Shown here piece after piece: positions 1 through 7,821 of a DNA stretch of 64,000 nucleotides (its first letter is position 1; each line of letters opens with the position of its first letter). A program made the position numbers and the translations under genes. This DNA comes from Conexibacter woesei DSM 14684. GTDB taxonomy: Bacteria; Actinomycetota; Thermoleophilia; Solirubrobacterales; Solirubrobacteraceae. The stretch is taken from NCBI RefSeq assembly GCF_000025265.1, contig NC_013739.1, positions 930,001 through 994,000 of the forward strand, read 5' to 3'. The notes under the pieces are model-generated. The model searched no databases and was not told the origin of the DNA. It worked only from the letters and a program-made list of their open reading frames with translations.

Positions 1-184
1 TGCCCGCGCCCGCGGCGCCGTGCGCCCGCGCCGGTTCGGTCGAGGTGACGTCGCGCACGGCGAGGAAGCCGCCGCCCGCGGCGGCGGCGACGAGCACCAG
101 CGCGACCAGCACGCGCCAGACCGACAGTCTCGGCTCGGGCGCGTCGGGCAGCGTGGCGGGATCGGGCAGGTCGGCGGCGCTCAT
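1..184 (-). CDS. N-terminal part of a membrane-anchored exported protein (truncated by window edge)
   Basis: Reading leftward from an ATG at 184, about 61 codons are open to the window edge. They encode a short hydrophilic, Pro/Asp-rich N-terminus, then one hydrophobic segment (VLVALVLVAAAAGGGFLAV), then a Ser/Thr/Ala-rich stretch. This is the layout of a type II membrane-anchored extracytoplasmic protein. The ATG overlaps the TGA of the upstream glycosyltransferase gene (ATGA), so the two are probably translationally coupled, and the product may act with it in surface glycan synthesis or modification. The catalytic part lies outside the window, so function cannot be assigned. Confidence 0.6.
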   Translation of the reverse strand, partial: MSAADLPDPATLPDAPEPRLSVWRVLVALVLVAAAAGGGFLAVRDVTSTEPARAHGAAGAG

Positions 185-2643
185 CGCGGGACCTCCGGCT
201 CGGCGACGGCGGGAACGGAGGCCTCGTCGTCGGCGACCCTCAGCGGAGCCGGCGGGTCGTCGGCGCGGCCCGGCGGCCGGTCGGTCGCGCGACGGCCCAT
301 GTACGCCGGCAGGTCGGTCTCGCGGCGGCCGTTGCCGGCGCGGCGGTCGGCCGCCGAGCCGGAGCGGCGGTCGGCGGCGGTGCCGGAGCGGCCGGACGCG
401 GAGCGCCGCTCCGCGCGGCGCACGCCGTCGGCCGGGGCGTACGCGAGCGTCTGCGACCAGTGCGGCGCGGCCGGCTGGGCGAGCGCCTGACGCCGTTCGG
501 CGCGCTTGGCGCGCGCCGAGCGCTGCGGCTTGTAGAGCCAGCTGACGACGTTGCGCCAGACGTCGACGAGCGAGTGGCCGACGCCGATGTACGCGACGAT
601 CGCGTACGTGGCGGCGGCGGCGTTGAGCCCCGCCAGGATCACGTTGACCCAGCGGTCGCGGTCGAGGTCGCTGAGCAGCGTCAGCACCGAGAAGGCGACG
701 AAGACGTACGGCAGCAGGACGAAGGTGAGTCCGGGGGTCGTGCGCGTGTGCACCTTCGGCGTCCGCTTGAACGCCGGGCGCCCGCCGATCAGCACCTGCA
801 GCAGGGACGCGCCGACGCCGGCGAGGTTCACGCCCAGCAGCACGAGGTTGAACCCGTACAGGCCGAAGACGTCGCTGCGCCGATAGCCGCAGTGCTTGAG
901 GTCGACGGCCATCATCAGGAAGTACGGCACGGAGATCAGCAGCACGAGCGGGCTGATCAGCTGGTCGTTGAACTGGTAGAGCAGCAGGAAGATCAGGCCG
1001 ATCGACGCCCAGCAGATCGACGCCATGTAGTTGACGCGCAGGAACGTCTCGCCAAGGCGCTGGCGCTCGCCGCGATCGCGCCGCGTGCGGATCTGGCGCC
1101 ACAGCGCGGGGAGGATCAGCAGGCCGCCGTTGGCCCAGCGCTGACGCTGGATGCAGAGCGCGCCGAAGTCCGGCGGCGTCGCGCTGTAGCTCAGCCGCTC
1201 GGGGTAGTTGAGCAGCCGCCAGCCGTGGACGCCGAGGTCGATGCTCGACTCGGTGTCCTCGATCACGGTGCGGTCGGAGATGTAGCGGCTGATCTCCCAG
1301 TCGCCGTCGTGGCTGACCTCGCGCAGGTCGTCGATCGCGCGCTTGCGCAGGACGGCGTTGGCGCCGACCCAGAAGGTCGCGTCGTAGTGGGTCATCCCCT
1401 GGTGGACCATGTGCTGCAGGTCGGTCGTCGCGCCGGCCATCCGCTCCAGCCGGGTGGAGGCGCCGGGGAAGGCCGTGTACGGCGCCTGCGCGACGGCGAC
1501 GCGCGCGTGCTCCTGCTGTTCGAGCAGGTGCACGATCCGCTGGCAGTACTCGGGCAGCAGCAGGCTGTCGGCGTCGAGCGTCAGCACGTAGTCGGGGTTG
1601 CGCACGACGAGGTCGGCGTCGCTGTCGGTGCGCAGCAGCGCGAGGCCGCCGCCGGGCACCGCGATCTCGCGGTAGCTGCCGCCCATCAGCCCGATGTAGC
1701 TGTTGAGGTTCATCGCCTTGTTCGGCTCGTGCGAGAGCGACACGAAGCGCTTGCGCTGGAACGAGCTGATGCGCGCGCCGAAGATCCAGGTGAGGCGTCG
1801 CAGCAGGAAGCGCAGGTGGTCCTTGGTGAGCGTCGCGCCGTCGCCGATCGCGGCGCGCAGCGCCTTCGCCGTCGTCGTCATCTCGCCCGCCAGCGCGAGC
1901 AGCACCTGGTCGACGAGGAACTGGTCGGTGTGGTCGGTCACCTCGTAGCCGGCGGCGTAGTCGGTGAGCCACTGTGCGGCGTGCTCGTACTCGGCCGCGA
2001 CCTCGAGCGCGTCCTCCAGGCGCGGGTCGCCGCCCTCGATGTACTTCGTCTCGAAGCCGTCGAGCGCGGCAGTGAAGCGGGCCACCGGCGTGCTCAGCAG
2101 CGCCTCGATCTCACCCGGCAGCCCGTGCGCGGCCGCCAGCATCTCGGCCGGTCCGCGGTATCTCGGCGCGGGCGGGTCGTCGACCAGCAGCACCAGCTCG
2201 AGGTCGGGGTACTCCTGCAGCGCCGCGGACAGCAGCGTCATGCGGTTGACGCGCTCTTCCTCCTGGTAGGAGGGGATCAGCACCGTCAGCGTCGGCGCCG
2301 AGCGCTCGAACGTCTGGCCCAGCTCCGCACGCGTGGCGCGGCGATGGCTGCGCGAGCGCGAGTAGTAGCCCAGCCGTGTCGTCAGGTACGCGAGCGCCGA
2401 GCACGCCAGCAGGCTCATGATCACGATGTAGCCGATCGTCGCGAGGCCGAGCGGCGGGCCGTCACCGCCGGCGATCGAGCTGCGCGTCAGCGTCGTGACG
2501 ACGAACAGCGCCCAGCCGATCACGGTCACCGCGATCGCGAGCTGCCCGATCAGCATGGTGCTCTCCGACGCGGGCGCGGGGACCACCGGCAGGGCGGTCC
2601 GTCTGTCGCTGCCCCACTGGCGCTTCGTTCGTCTCGGTCGCAT
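181..2643 (-). CDS. Membrane glycosyltransferase family 2 (cellulose/hyaluronan synthase-like)
   Basis: 820-residue processive GT2-type enzyme predicted in the cytoplasmic membrane. Two N-terminal hydrophobic segments (about residues 30-50 and 65-90) are followed by a GT-A domain with TVLIPSYQEE, LVLLVDDP, the metal-binding DAD in VLTLDADS, the ED of VIEDTES and the acceptor-side QRQRW signature. Several C-terminal membrane spans follow, then a hydrophilic Arg/Ser-rich tail of about 110 residues. It should transfer sugars from a nucleotide donor and may extrude an exopolysaccharide; donor and polymer cannot be read from sequence. The ATG at 2643 has a strong AGGAGG site. The stop overlaps the start of the next exported protein. 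A long insert (about residues 180-290) between the first motif and the DAD motif is unusual. Confidence 0.9.
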   Translation of the reverse strand: MRPRRTKRQWGSDRRTALPVVPAPASESTMLIGQLAIAVTVIGWALFVVTTLTRSSIAGGDGPPLGLATIGYIVIMSLLACSALAYLTTRLGYYSRSRSHRRATRAELGQTFERSAPTLTVLIPSYQEEERVNRMTLLSAALQEYPDLELVLLVDDPPAPRYRGPAEMLAAAHGLPGEIEALLSTPVARFTAALDGFETKYIEGGDPRLEDALEVAAEYEHAAQWLTDYAAGYEVTDHTDQFLVDQVLLALAGEMTTTAKALRAAIGDGATLTKDHLRFLLRRLTWIFGARISSFQRKRFVSLSHEPNKAMNLNSYIGLMGGSYREIAVPGGGLALLRTDSDADLVVRNPDYVLTLDADSLLLPEYCQRIVHLLEQQEHARVAVAQAPYTAFPGASTRLERMAGATTDLQHMVHQGMTHYDATFWVGANAVLRKRAIDDLREVSHDGDWEISRYISDRTVIEDTESSIDLGVHGWRLLNYPERLSYSATPPDFGALCIQRQRWANGGLLILPALWRQIRTRRDRGERQRLGETFLRVNYMASICWASIGLIFLLLYQFNDQLISPLVLLISVPYFLMMAVDLKHCGYRRSDVFGLYGFNLVLLGVNLAGVGASLLQVLIGGRPAFKRTPKVHTRTTPGLTFVLLPYVFVAFSVLTLLSDLDRDRWVNVILAGLNAAAATYAIVAYIGVGHSLVDVWRNVVSWLYKPQRSARAKRAERRQALAQPAAPHWSQTLAYAPADGVRRAERRSASGRSGTAADRRSGSAADRRAGNGRRETDLPAYMGRRATDRPPGRADDPPAPLRVADDEASVPAVAEPEVPR

Positions 2644-2662
2644 ACCTCCTGGTAGATCGGCA

Positions 2663-2693
2663 GCCGGCCGCGATTCGTTAGACGGCGGCCGGC
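2663..2693 (-). terminator. Hairpin between amphi-Trp gene and glycosyltransferase gene
   Basis: Perfect 9-bp arms GCCGGCCGC / GCGGCCGGC with a 13-nt loop lie just after the amphi-Trp stop and before the glycosyltransferase start. There is no T tract, as is common for high-GC terminators. It would separate the two same-strand units. Confidence 0.5.
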
Positions 2694-2703
2694 ACGACCG
2701 CGA

Positions 2704-2922
2704 TCACCAGGTCAGCTCTATCTCCAGTTCGCGCTCGTCGCTCTCCACCTCCAGCTCGATCTTGAGGTTCACCTCATCGGGCACGCGAACGTTGAAGCGG
2801 AGCCCGCCGCGCTCGAACTCGATGTCGTTGTGGCGGGCGAGCATGTCGGCGAGTCTGTGCAGCCGGGCCGCGGCTTCCTCGCGACGGAGGCGCTCCTTCT
2901 GCTCGACCGAGAAGATGTCCAT
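2704..2922 (-). CDS. Amphi-Trp domain-containing protein
   Basis: 72-residue acidic protein. An N-terminal helix (RREEAAARLHRLADMLARHN) is followed by amphipathic beta strands ending ELEIELTW. The pattern LADML..HNDIEF.RGG, VPDEVNLKIELEVE and terminal Glu-Trp matches the amphi-Trp domain, a small domain of unknown function found in archaea and actinobacteria. Start ATG at 2922 has a GAAGGAG ribosome site and lies 3 bp after the stop of the lipid kinase gene, so they are an operon. No signal peptide; likely cytosolic. Confidence 0.75.
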   Translation of the reverse strand: MDIFSVEQKERLRREEAAARLHRLADMLARHNDIEFERGGLRFNVRVPDEVNLKIELEVESDERELEIELTW

Positions 2923-2925
2923 GCG

Positions 2926-4218
2926 TCAGCTCTCCTTCGTTGTGGGTTCGTTCGACAAGGCGATGCGAGCGAGCGCACGCGCGCTCTGGCGGAGCCCGTC
3001 GGGCAGCGTGGCCGACGGCGAGGCGCCGGGATGCTGGCGCGCGACGCGCACGCGCAGGACGCCGGGGCGGATGTGGAAGCGCAGCGGTGGCTCCAGTTGG
3101 ACCGCCTCGCCGTCGACGCCGGCGGGCACGGGATGGTCGGCGGCGACCTCGAACTGCGGCGCCGTCCATTCCCGCCACGGTCGCTGTGGCAGGCGCCCGC
3201 GGCCGCCGCGGCCGGTCGGGGCGCCGGCGACCGTGATCCCGAGCAGCCCGTCCTCGATGCTCGGGCGCGTGCCCGAGCCGACCGCGCGGCCGAGCCGATA
3301 GCGGTTGTTGGAGACGAGGATCGCGGCGCCCGAGCGGTGCTCGTGCCCGCCGGGGCCCGTCCAGCGCAGGTCGAGCCCGGTCCCCTCGGGGCCGAGCACG
3401 TCGGGCAGCGTGCCGAGGATGGTGCGCAGCTTCGCCTCGCGGTAGCCGGGGCGCTGGACCGCCTCGGCGTAGAGGCCGAGCGAGACGTTGTTGACGAAGA
3501 CCTGCCCGTTGACCTCGGCGAGGTCGACGCGCCGCTCGCCGCCGCGCACGAACGCGTCGAGCGCGCCGACGACGTCGTCGCGGTCGACGCCGAGGTCGAG
3601 CGCGAAGTGGTTGCGCGTGCCGGCCGGCACGCAGGCGTAGGGGAGGTCCAGCTCCGCTGCGATCGCGGCGACGACGGCCTGCGAGCCGTCGCCCCCGGCC
3701 ATCGCCAGCCCGTCGGCGCCGTCGGCGACCGCGTCGCGGACCAGCCGCTCGAGATCCCAGTCCGGCGCCCCGAGCTCGATCGGCTCGATCCCGCGCGCCC
3801 GCGCCTCCGACGCGAGCGAGAAGCGCTCCGCCTTGCCGCCGCCGGACTTCGGGTTGTAGAACAGCACCGGCCGCTGCGGCGCGGGCCGGTGCGGCAGGTG
3901 CGTGTGGACGGCGAACGCCGCGCGCGCCGCGACGACGCTCAGCGCGAGCGCAGCGACGACGAGCGCCTCCTCCAGCGGGCGGTCGGCGGCGAGCAGGGCG
4001 AGCGCCCCGCCGACGCCGAGCGCGGCGACCAGCAGCGCCGTGCCGCGGGCGGCCCCGGTCCGCAGGAGGCCGTACCAGGCCGCGGTCGCGGCGACGGCCA
4101 CACAGACGAGCGCGAGCGGGCCGCGCGGGAAGTCCTGCACCGCGACGACGACCGCGAGCGCGAGTCCGCCCGCGCCGAGTGCGAGCGCGGCGATCGCCGC
4201 CGCGCGCTGCCGGCTCAT
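2926..4218 (-). CDS. Diacylglycerol/lipid kinase catalytic-domain protein with N-terminal membrane spans
   Basis: 430 residues from the ATG at 4218, preceded by GGAGAG; a longer form from 4263 would overlap the divergent PAP2 gene. The first 110 residues hold about four hydrophobic segments. The DAGK catalytic domain follows: VLFYNPKSGGGKAE (nucleotide-binding loop), the GGDGS motif in MAGGDGSQAVV, then VPAGTRNHFALDLG, typical of the DgkB/YegS/BmrU family. It should phosphorylate a membrane lipid alcohol (diacylglycerol, a sphingoid or a polyprenyl-type lipid). The divergent neighbour is a PAP2 lipid phosphatase, so kinase and phosphatase may act on the same lipid pool. Only about 14 bp separate the two starts. 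Confidence 0.85.
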   Translation of the reverse strand: MSRQRAAAIAALALGAGGLALAVVVAVQDFPRGPLALVCVAVAATAAWYGLLRTGAARGTALLVAALGVGGALALLAADRPLEEALVVAALALSVVAARAAFAVHTHLPHRPAPQRPVLFYNPKSGGGKAERFSLASEARARGIEPIELGAPDWDLERLVRDAVADGADGLAMAGGDGSQAVVAAIAAELDLPYACVPAGTRNHFALDLGVDRDDVVGALDAFVRGGERRVDLAEVNGQVFVNNVSLGLYAEAVQRPGYREAKLRTILGTLPDVLGPEGTGLDLRWTGPGGHEHRSGAAILVSNNRYRLGRAVGSGTRPSIEDGLLGITVAGAPTGRGGRGRLPQRPWREWTAPQFEVAADHPVPAGVDGEAVQLEPPLRFHIRPGVLRVRVARQHPGASPSATLPDGLRQSARALARIALSNEPTTKES

Positions 4219-4232
4219 AAGATCACTCTCCA

Positions 4233-4832
4233 GTGGATTCCGCCCAGGACTCCCCCGCCGCACCGCCGCCGGGACCCGCGCGCTGGCTGGACGACGCCGA
4301 GCGCGTCGACGTCGCGCTGTACGCGGCGATCGCGCGGACCCCGACGCCGGCGCTCGATCGCGCGATGGCTCGCCTGTCCCATGCAGCTGACTATTCCCGC
4401 TTGTCGCTCGTCTCTGCCGCAGTTCTCGCGGCGGCGGGTGGGCACAGCGGGCGACGGGCGGCCGTCGACGGCCTCGTCGCGGTCGGCGTTACGTCGAGCG
4501 TCGTCAACCTCGCGGCGAAGCCGCTCGGGCGCCGGCGGCGTCCCGACCGTGCCGCCGAGCACGTCCCCGTCGCCCGGCACGTGCGGATGCCGTCGTCGAC
4601 GTCGTTCCCGTCCGGCCACTCGGCCGCCGCGTTCGCGTTCGCGACCGGCGTCGGGCACGCGCTCCCGCGGGCGGCGATCCCGCTGCGCGGGCTCGCCGCG
4701 CTGGTCGCGTACTCGCGTGTCCACACCGGCGTCCACTACCCCGGCGACGTCGTCGCCGGCGCGCTGATCGGGACCGTGCTGGCCCAGCTCGCGACGCACG
4801 CGCGCGACCGCCGCGCGGCGCAGCGCCCCTGA
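4233..4832 (+). CDS. PAP2-family membrane phosphatase
   Basis: 199 residues from a GTG at 4233. All three motifs of the PAP2 / haloperoxidase fold are present: KPLGRRRRPDR, PSGHSAAAF and SRVHTGVHYPGDVVAG (catalytic His and supporting Asp). Hydrophobic segments lie between motifs. It likely dephosphorylates a lipid phosphate (phosphatidate, phosphatidylglycerol phosphate or undecaprenyl diphosphate) at the outer membrane face. It diverges from a lipid kinase 14 bp away; the ribosome site is weak, so the start could be leaderless. The stop lies 6 bp from the convergent DUF4442 gene. Confidence 0.88.
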   Translation: MDSAQDSPAAPPPGPARWLDDAERVDVALYAAIARTPTPALDRAMARLSHAADYSRLSLVSAAVLAAAGGHSGRRAAVDGLVAVGVTSSVVNLAAKPLGRRRRPDRAAEHVPVARHVRMPSSTSFPSGHSAAAFAFATGVGHALPRAAIPLRGLAALVAYSRVHTGVHYPGDVVAGALIGTVLAQLATHARDRRAAQRP

Positions 4833-4838
4833 TTCCGG

Positions 4839-5312
4839 TCAGCGCGGCGGGCGCGCGGTGACCCAGATGCGGATCGTGCCGGACAGGACCTCGGTGCCGG
4901 CGCGGTCGGCGATCGCGATCGCGACGGCGACCTGCTGGCGCTCGACGAGCGGCTCGGGCAGCTCGATCCGCGCGGTCGCGCGCATCCGCCCGTGCGCCTT
5001 CGCGCGGTACTCGACCTCCATCCCCTGCGGGATCCAGCGGTGCGTGCCCGGCACGGTCGCCTCCGCGGCGGCGCCCATCGTCAGCTCGGCGAGGTTGCAG
5101 AGCGCGATCGCGTGCACGCCGCCGAGATGGTTGCGGACCCACGGCGCGTGCCACATCTGCGCGACCGCGAGGCCCGGCTCGACGGATTCGACCCGCGCCG
5201 GGATCGTGCGGAAGTACGGTGCCGCGAAGCGGTATCCCTGGGAGAAGATCGAGCGGCCGAGCGGCACGCGCTCCAGCGCGCGATAGGCCGTCAGCAGGCG
5301 GGAGGTGGGCAT
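4839..5312 (-). CDS. DUF4442 hotdog-fold thioesterase-like protein
   Basis: 157 residues from ATG 5312 (MPTSRLLTAYRAL). The pattern NHLGGVHAIALCNLAELTMG followed by RWIPQGMEVEYRAKAHG fits the DUF4442 branch of the PaaI-like hotdog fold, where the HxxGGVHAIA strand-helix lines an acyl-CoA pocket. It is probably an acyl-CoA thioesterase or a non-catalytic relative; the substrate is unknown. The same frame stays open upstream but that part overlaps the divergent secreted-protein gene and lacks family similarity, so the short start is preferred. The ribosome site is weak. Confidence 0.75.
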   Translation of the reverse strand: MPTSRLLTAYRALERVPLGRSIFSQGYRFAAPYFRTIPARVESVEPGLAVAQMWHAPWVRNHLGGVHAIALCNLAELTMGAAAEATVPGTHRWIPQGMEVEYRAKAHGRMRATARIELPEPLVERQQVAVAIAIADRAGTEVLSGTIRIWVTARPPR

Positions 5313-5433
5313 GCCGTCGATGTTCGCCCGCGCGGCGTGCCGCGTGCGCCGGTGACGCGGTTCTCGTTGGCGCGTGCGCGCTCGCCGTGTGGTGAGATCT
5401 GGCGCGAACCCGCCACCGTCAGATCGGATCGAG

Positions 5434-7395
5434 ATGCCACGACGAAGTCTCCGAAGTGCCGTGACGTGCCTTTCGCTCAGCAGCCTCGTCGCGCTGAGCT
5501 TCCCCGCCGGCGCGGGCGCGGGCGTAGCCTTCGCGCCGAGCGTCAGCCTTCCGACGGGCACCGCGCCGAGTGCGGTCGCCAGCGCTGACGTCAACAGAGA
5601 CTGGCGTCCGGATCTCATTACGGCCAACGACGTCGTCGGGGACGACGTGTCGGTGCTGGTGAGCGCGGGCGCGGGCGTGTTCGCACCCGCCACCAACTTC
5701 TCGTTCGGGGCGTCTCCCGTGGCGATCGCGGCCGGCGACTTCGACTGGGACAACCGGGTGGACCTCGTGACCGTCGACCGCGGGTCCGACACGGTGTCGG
5801 CGCGCAGAGGGATGGTCGGCGGAACGTTCGGCGCGCCGACCGTCATCCCGGTCGGCGCCGCCCCGGCTGGGCTCGTCCTCGGCGATGTCACAGGCAACGG
5901 CGCTGTGGACATCGTGACCGCCGACGCCGGTGCGAACACGGTGACGGTGGTGCGCGAGGTCTCAGGGAGCGGGTGGGACTCCCCGGTGGGCTTCCAGGTC
6001 GGTGCCACGCCCAGGTCGGTCGCCGCGGGCGACCTCGACGACGGCTACTACCGCGACCTCGTGACAGCCAACGCGGGTGGGAACTCCGTGTCTGTGCTGA
6101 TGAACACGATGCCGTCCATGGCCGCGCCCATCACGTTCGCGCCAGCCGTCGACTATCCGGCGGGCAGCGCCCCAAGCGCGGTCGCCCTCGGGGACTTCGA
6201 CCGCGATGGGCAGGTCGACATCGCGACGGCCAATCCGTCGACGAGCAGCGTCTCCGTGCTGCTGAACACCGGCAGCGGGTTCTCGGCGCCGACCAGCTTT
6301 TCCGTCGACGGCACGCCGCAGTCGATCGCGGTGGGGGACTTCAACAGCGACATGACGCAGGACATCGCGACCGGCAGCACCGCCGAGAGCACGGTGTCGG
6401 TGCTCGTGAGCGACCGAGCCGGCGGCTTCGCGGCCGCGCGCGTCTTCGGTGTCGGCGCCGCTCCGAAGGGGATCGCGGTCGGCGATTTCAACGCGGACGC
6501 CGCGACCGACATCGCGGTCGCCTCATCTGGCGCGAACGCCGTGTCGGTCCTGATGAGCAAGCCGGCCGCCGACCTGAGCAGTGCGTCGCTGACGTTCGGC
6601 ACGGCCGGCGCGCCGGTCCCCCAGGGTGCGCTCAGCGGCACGCAGGGCGTGACGATCACCAACGACGGCGGGGTGTCGATGGCGATCGCGGGCTTCATGT
6701 TCGGCGGGGCGAACGCTGAGGACTTCCTCGTCTCCGCGGACACCTGTCGCGAGGCGCTCGCGCCGGACCGCAGCTGCACCGTGTGGGTGCGTTTCGTGCC
6801 GCAGGCCCAGGGCACCCGTGCGGCGACGCTGAACATCGTCTCCAACGATCCGGCGAACCCGTCGGTCCAGCTGCAGGGCTTCGCCGGTCCGCCGCAGGGC
6901 GGCGCGACCGGGCTGCAGGGGCCGAAGGGCGACGACGGCGACACCGGCCCGAAGGGCGACACCGGCGCGAAGGGCGATGCCGGCACGCCGGGCTCCAAGG
7001 GCGACGCCGGCGCGAACGGTGCGCGGGGCGACGCGGGCGCGTCGGGCGCCAAGGGAGACAGAGGCACCAAGGGCGACGCCGGCCCGCAGGGTCCGGCGGG
7101 CAAGGCCGGTCAGATCCGGCTCGTGACGTGCACGACCCGGACGGTCAGAGGCAGGAGAGTCCGCAGGTGCGAGACGAAGACGATCGAGGGAAGCACCAGC
7201 TTCACGACCGCCGCGACCGCTCGCGCGTCGTTGACGCGCGACGGCCGCGTGTACGCGACCGGCACCGCCAGCCGCTCCACGGGCCTGCGTCTGCGCACGC
7301 GCGGCGCGGTGCCTGCCGGCCGCTACACGCTCACGCTCCGCTACCGACAGGCGCGGCAGCAGATCACGGTGACCGCGAAGGTCACGCTCCGCTGA
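5434..7395 (+). CDS. Secreted FG-GAP/VCBS repeat protein with choice-of-anchor and collagen-like domains
   Basis: 653 residues from ATG 5434. Order: Sec signal peptide (about 1-32), six or seven FG-GAP/VCBS-type repeats (about 35-385) with recurring SVAAGDLDDGYYRDLVTA-like strands whose Asp-rich loops resemble Ca-binding turns, an ASPM-SPD-2-Hydin-like choice-of-anchor D domain (about 390-485, ending VSNDPANPSVQLQG), a collagen-like Gly-X-Y tract of about 20 triplets (about 495-560), and a C-terminal beta domain with two Cys. No sortase or lipid anchor is visible, so it is probably secreted or wall-associated and may mediate adhesion. The last 14 bp overlap the convergent ArsR gene. The ATG fits the signal peptide better than an in-frame GTG-type start at 5374. 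Confidence 0.85.
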   Translation: MPRRSLRSAVTCLSLSSLVALSFPAGAGAGVAFAPSVSLPTGTAPSAVASADVNRDWRPDLITANDVVGDDVSVLVSAGAGVFAPATNFSFGASPVAIAAGDFDWDNRVDLVTVDRGSDTVSARRGMVGGTFGAPTVIPVGAAPAGLVLGDVTGNGAVDIVTADAGANTVTVVREVSGSGWDSPVGFQVGATPRSVAAGDLDDGYYRDLVTANAGGNSVSVLMNTMPSMAAPITFAPAVDYPAGSAPSAVALGDFDRDGQVDIATANPSTSSVSVLLNTGSGFSAPTSFSVDGTPQSIAVGDFNSDMTQDIATGSTAESTVSVLVSDRAGGFAAARVFGVGAAPKGIAVGDFNADAATDIAVASSGANAVSVLMSKPAADLSSASLTFGTAGAPVPQGALSGTQGVTITNDGGVSMAIAGFMFGGANAEDFLVSADTCREALAPDRSCTVWVRFVPQAQGTRAATLNIVSNDPANPSVQLQGFAGPPQGGATGLQGPKGDDGDTGPKGDTGAKGDAGTPGSKGDAGANGARGDAGASGAKGDRGTKGDAGPQGPAGKAGQIRLVTCTTRTVRGRRVRRCETKTIEGSTSFTTAATARASLTRDGRVYATGTASRSTGLRLRTRGAVPAGRYTLTLRYRQARQQITVTAKVTLR

Positions 7396-7807
7396 ACCCC
7401 GAGCCGTCGCCCGCCGGCGCAGGTGCCGGCGGGTTGACGTGCTCGTGGTGGAAGCGCAGGGCGGCGAGCAGGTCGACCACGTGCGGGTCGTGCAGGCGGT
7501 AGTGGGCGTGGCGCCCACTGCGCCGCACCGACACGAGCCGGCCCTGGCGCAGCAGCCGCAGCTGGTGTGAGACGGCGCTCTGCGACAGCTCCGTCCGCTC
7601 GGCCAGCTCTTCGACGGTCAGCTCGCCGTCGAGCAGCGCCCACAGCAGCCGCAGGCGGCTGCCGGTCGCGAACGCGCGCATCGACTCCGCGAGGGCCTCG
7701 GCCTCGTCGTGGTCGAGCGGTCGTTGGGCCGGCGGGTGCTCGGAGGGAAGCGGCACGGGAAGGATGGTACCATCTGTGAAGACGTGTTCATACGTATAGA
7801 TATTCAC
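7382..7807 (-). CDS. ArsR-family winged-helix repressor
   Basis: 141 residues if translation begins at GTG 7807; a GTG at 7756 (VPLPSEHPPAQ) is equally possible and would leave the palindromic sites outside the coding region. Residues 35-120 form an ArsR winged helix: RLRLLWALLDGELTVEELAERT, recognition helix LSQSAVSHQLRLLRQ, wing RSGRHAHYRL. The tail has one His-rich stretch (RFHHEHVN) that could bind metal, as in CzrA/NmtR-like sensors, but no ELCVC motif. It is divergent from an MFS exporter, so it probably represses that exporter and itself. Confidence 0.85.
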   Translation of the reverse strand: MNIYTYEHVFTDGTILPVPLPSEHPPAQRPLDHDEAEALAESMRAFATGSRLRLLWALLDGELTVEELAERTELSQSAVSHQLRLLRQGRLVSVRRSGRHAHYRLHDPHVVDLLAALRFHHEHVNPPAPAPAGDGSGFSGA

Positions 7808-7809
7808 AG
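7774..7809. promoter_or_regulatory. Candidate ArsR operator between regulator and MFS exporter
   Basis: TGAAGACGTGTTCA (7777-7790) is a palindrome with one mismatched pair. It sits inside a wider inverted repeat CTGTGAA (7774-7780) / TTCACAG (7803-7809) and is followed by ATACGTAT (7790-7797). ArsR dimers bind such imperfect dyads, and this AT-richer island lies in the divergent promoter region. Confidence 0.55.
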
Positions 7810-7821
7810 GAGGTGGTCCCG

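Noticed and set aside
460-2655. Long open frame opposite the glycosyltransferase
   Set aside because: Low-complexity Arg/Val/Glu/Asp composition and no domain pattern; the opposite strand has a clear GT2 enzyme with a ribosome site.
5313-6008. N-terminal extension of the DUF4442 gene
   Set aside because: The frame stays open but has Thr/Ala/Pro-rich low-complexity sequence antisense to the FG-GAP gene, and family similarity begins only at 5312.
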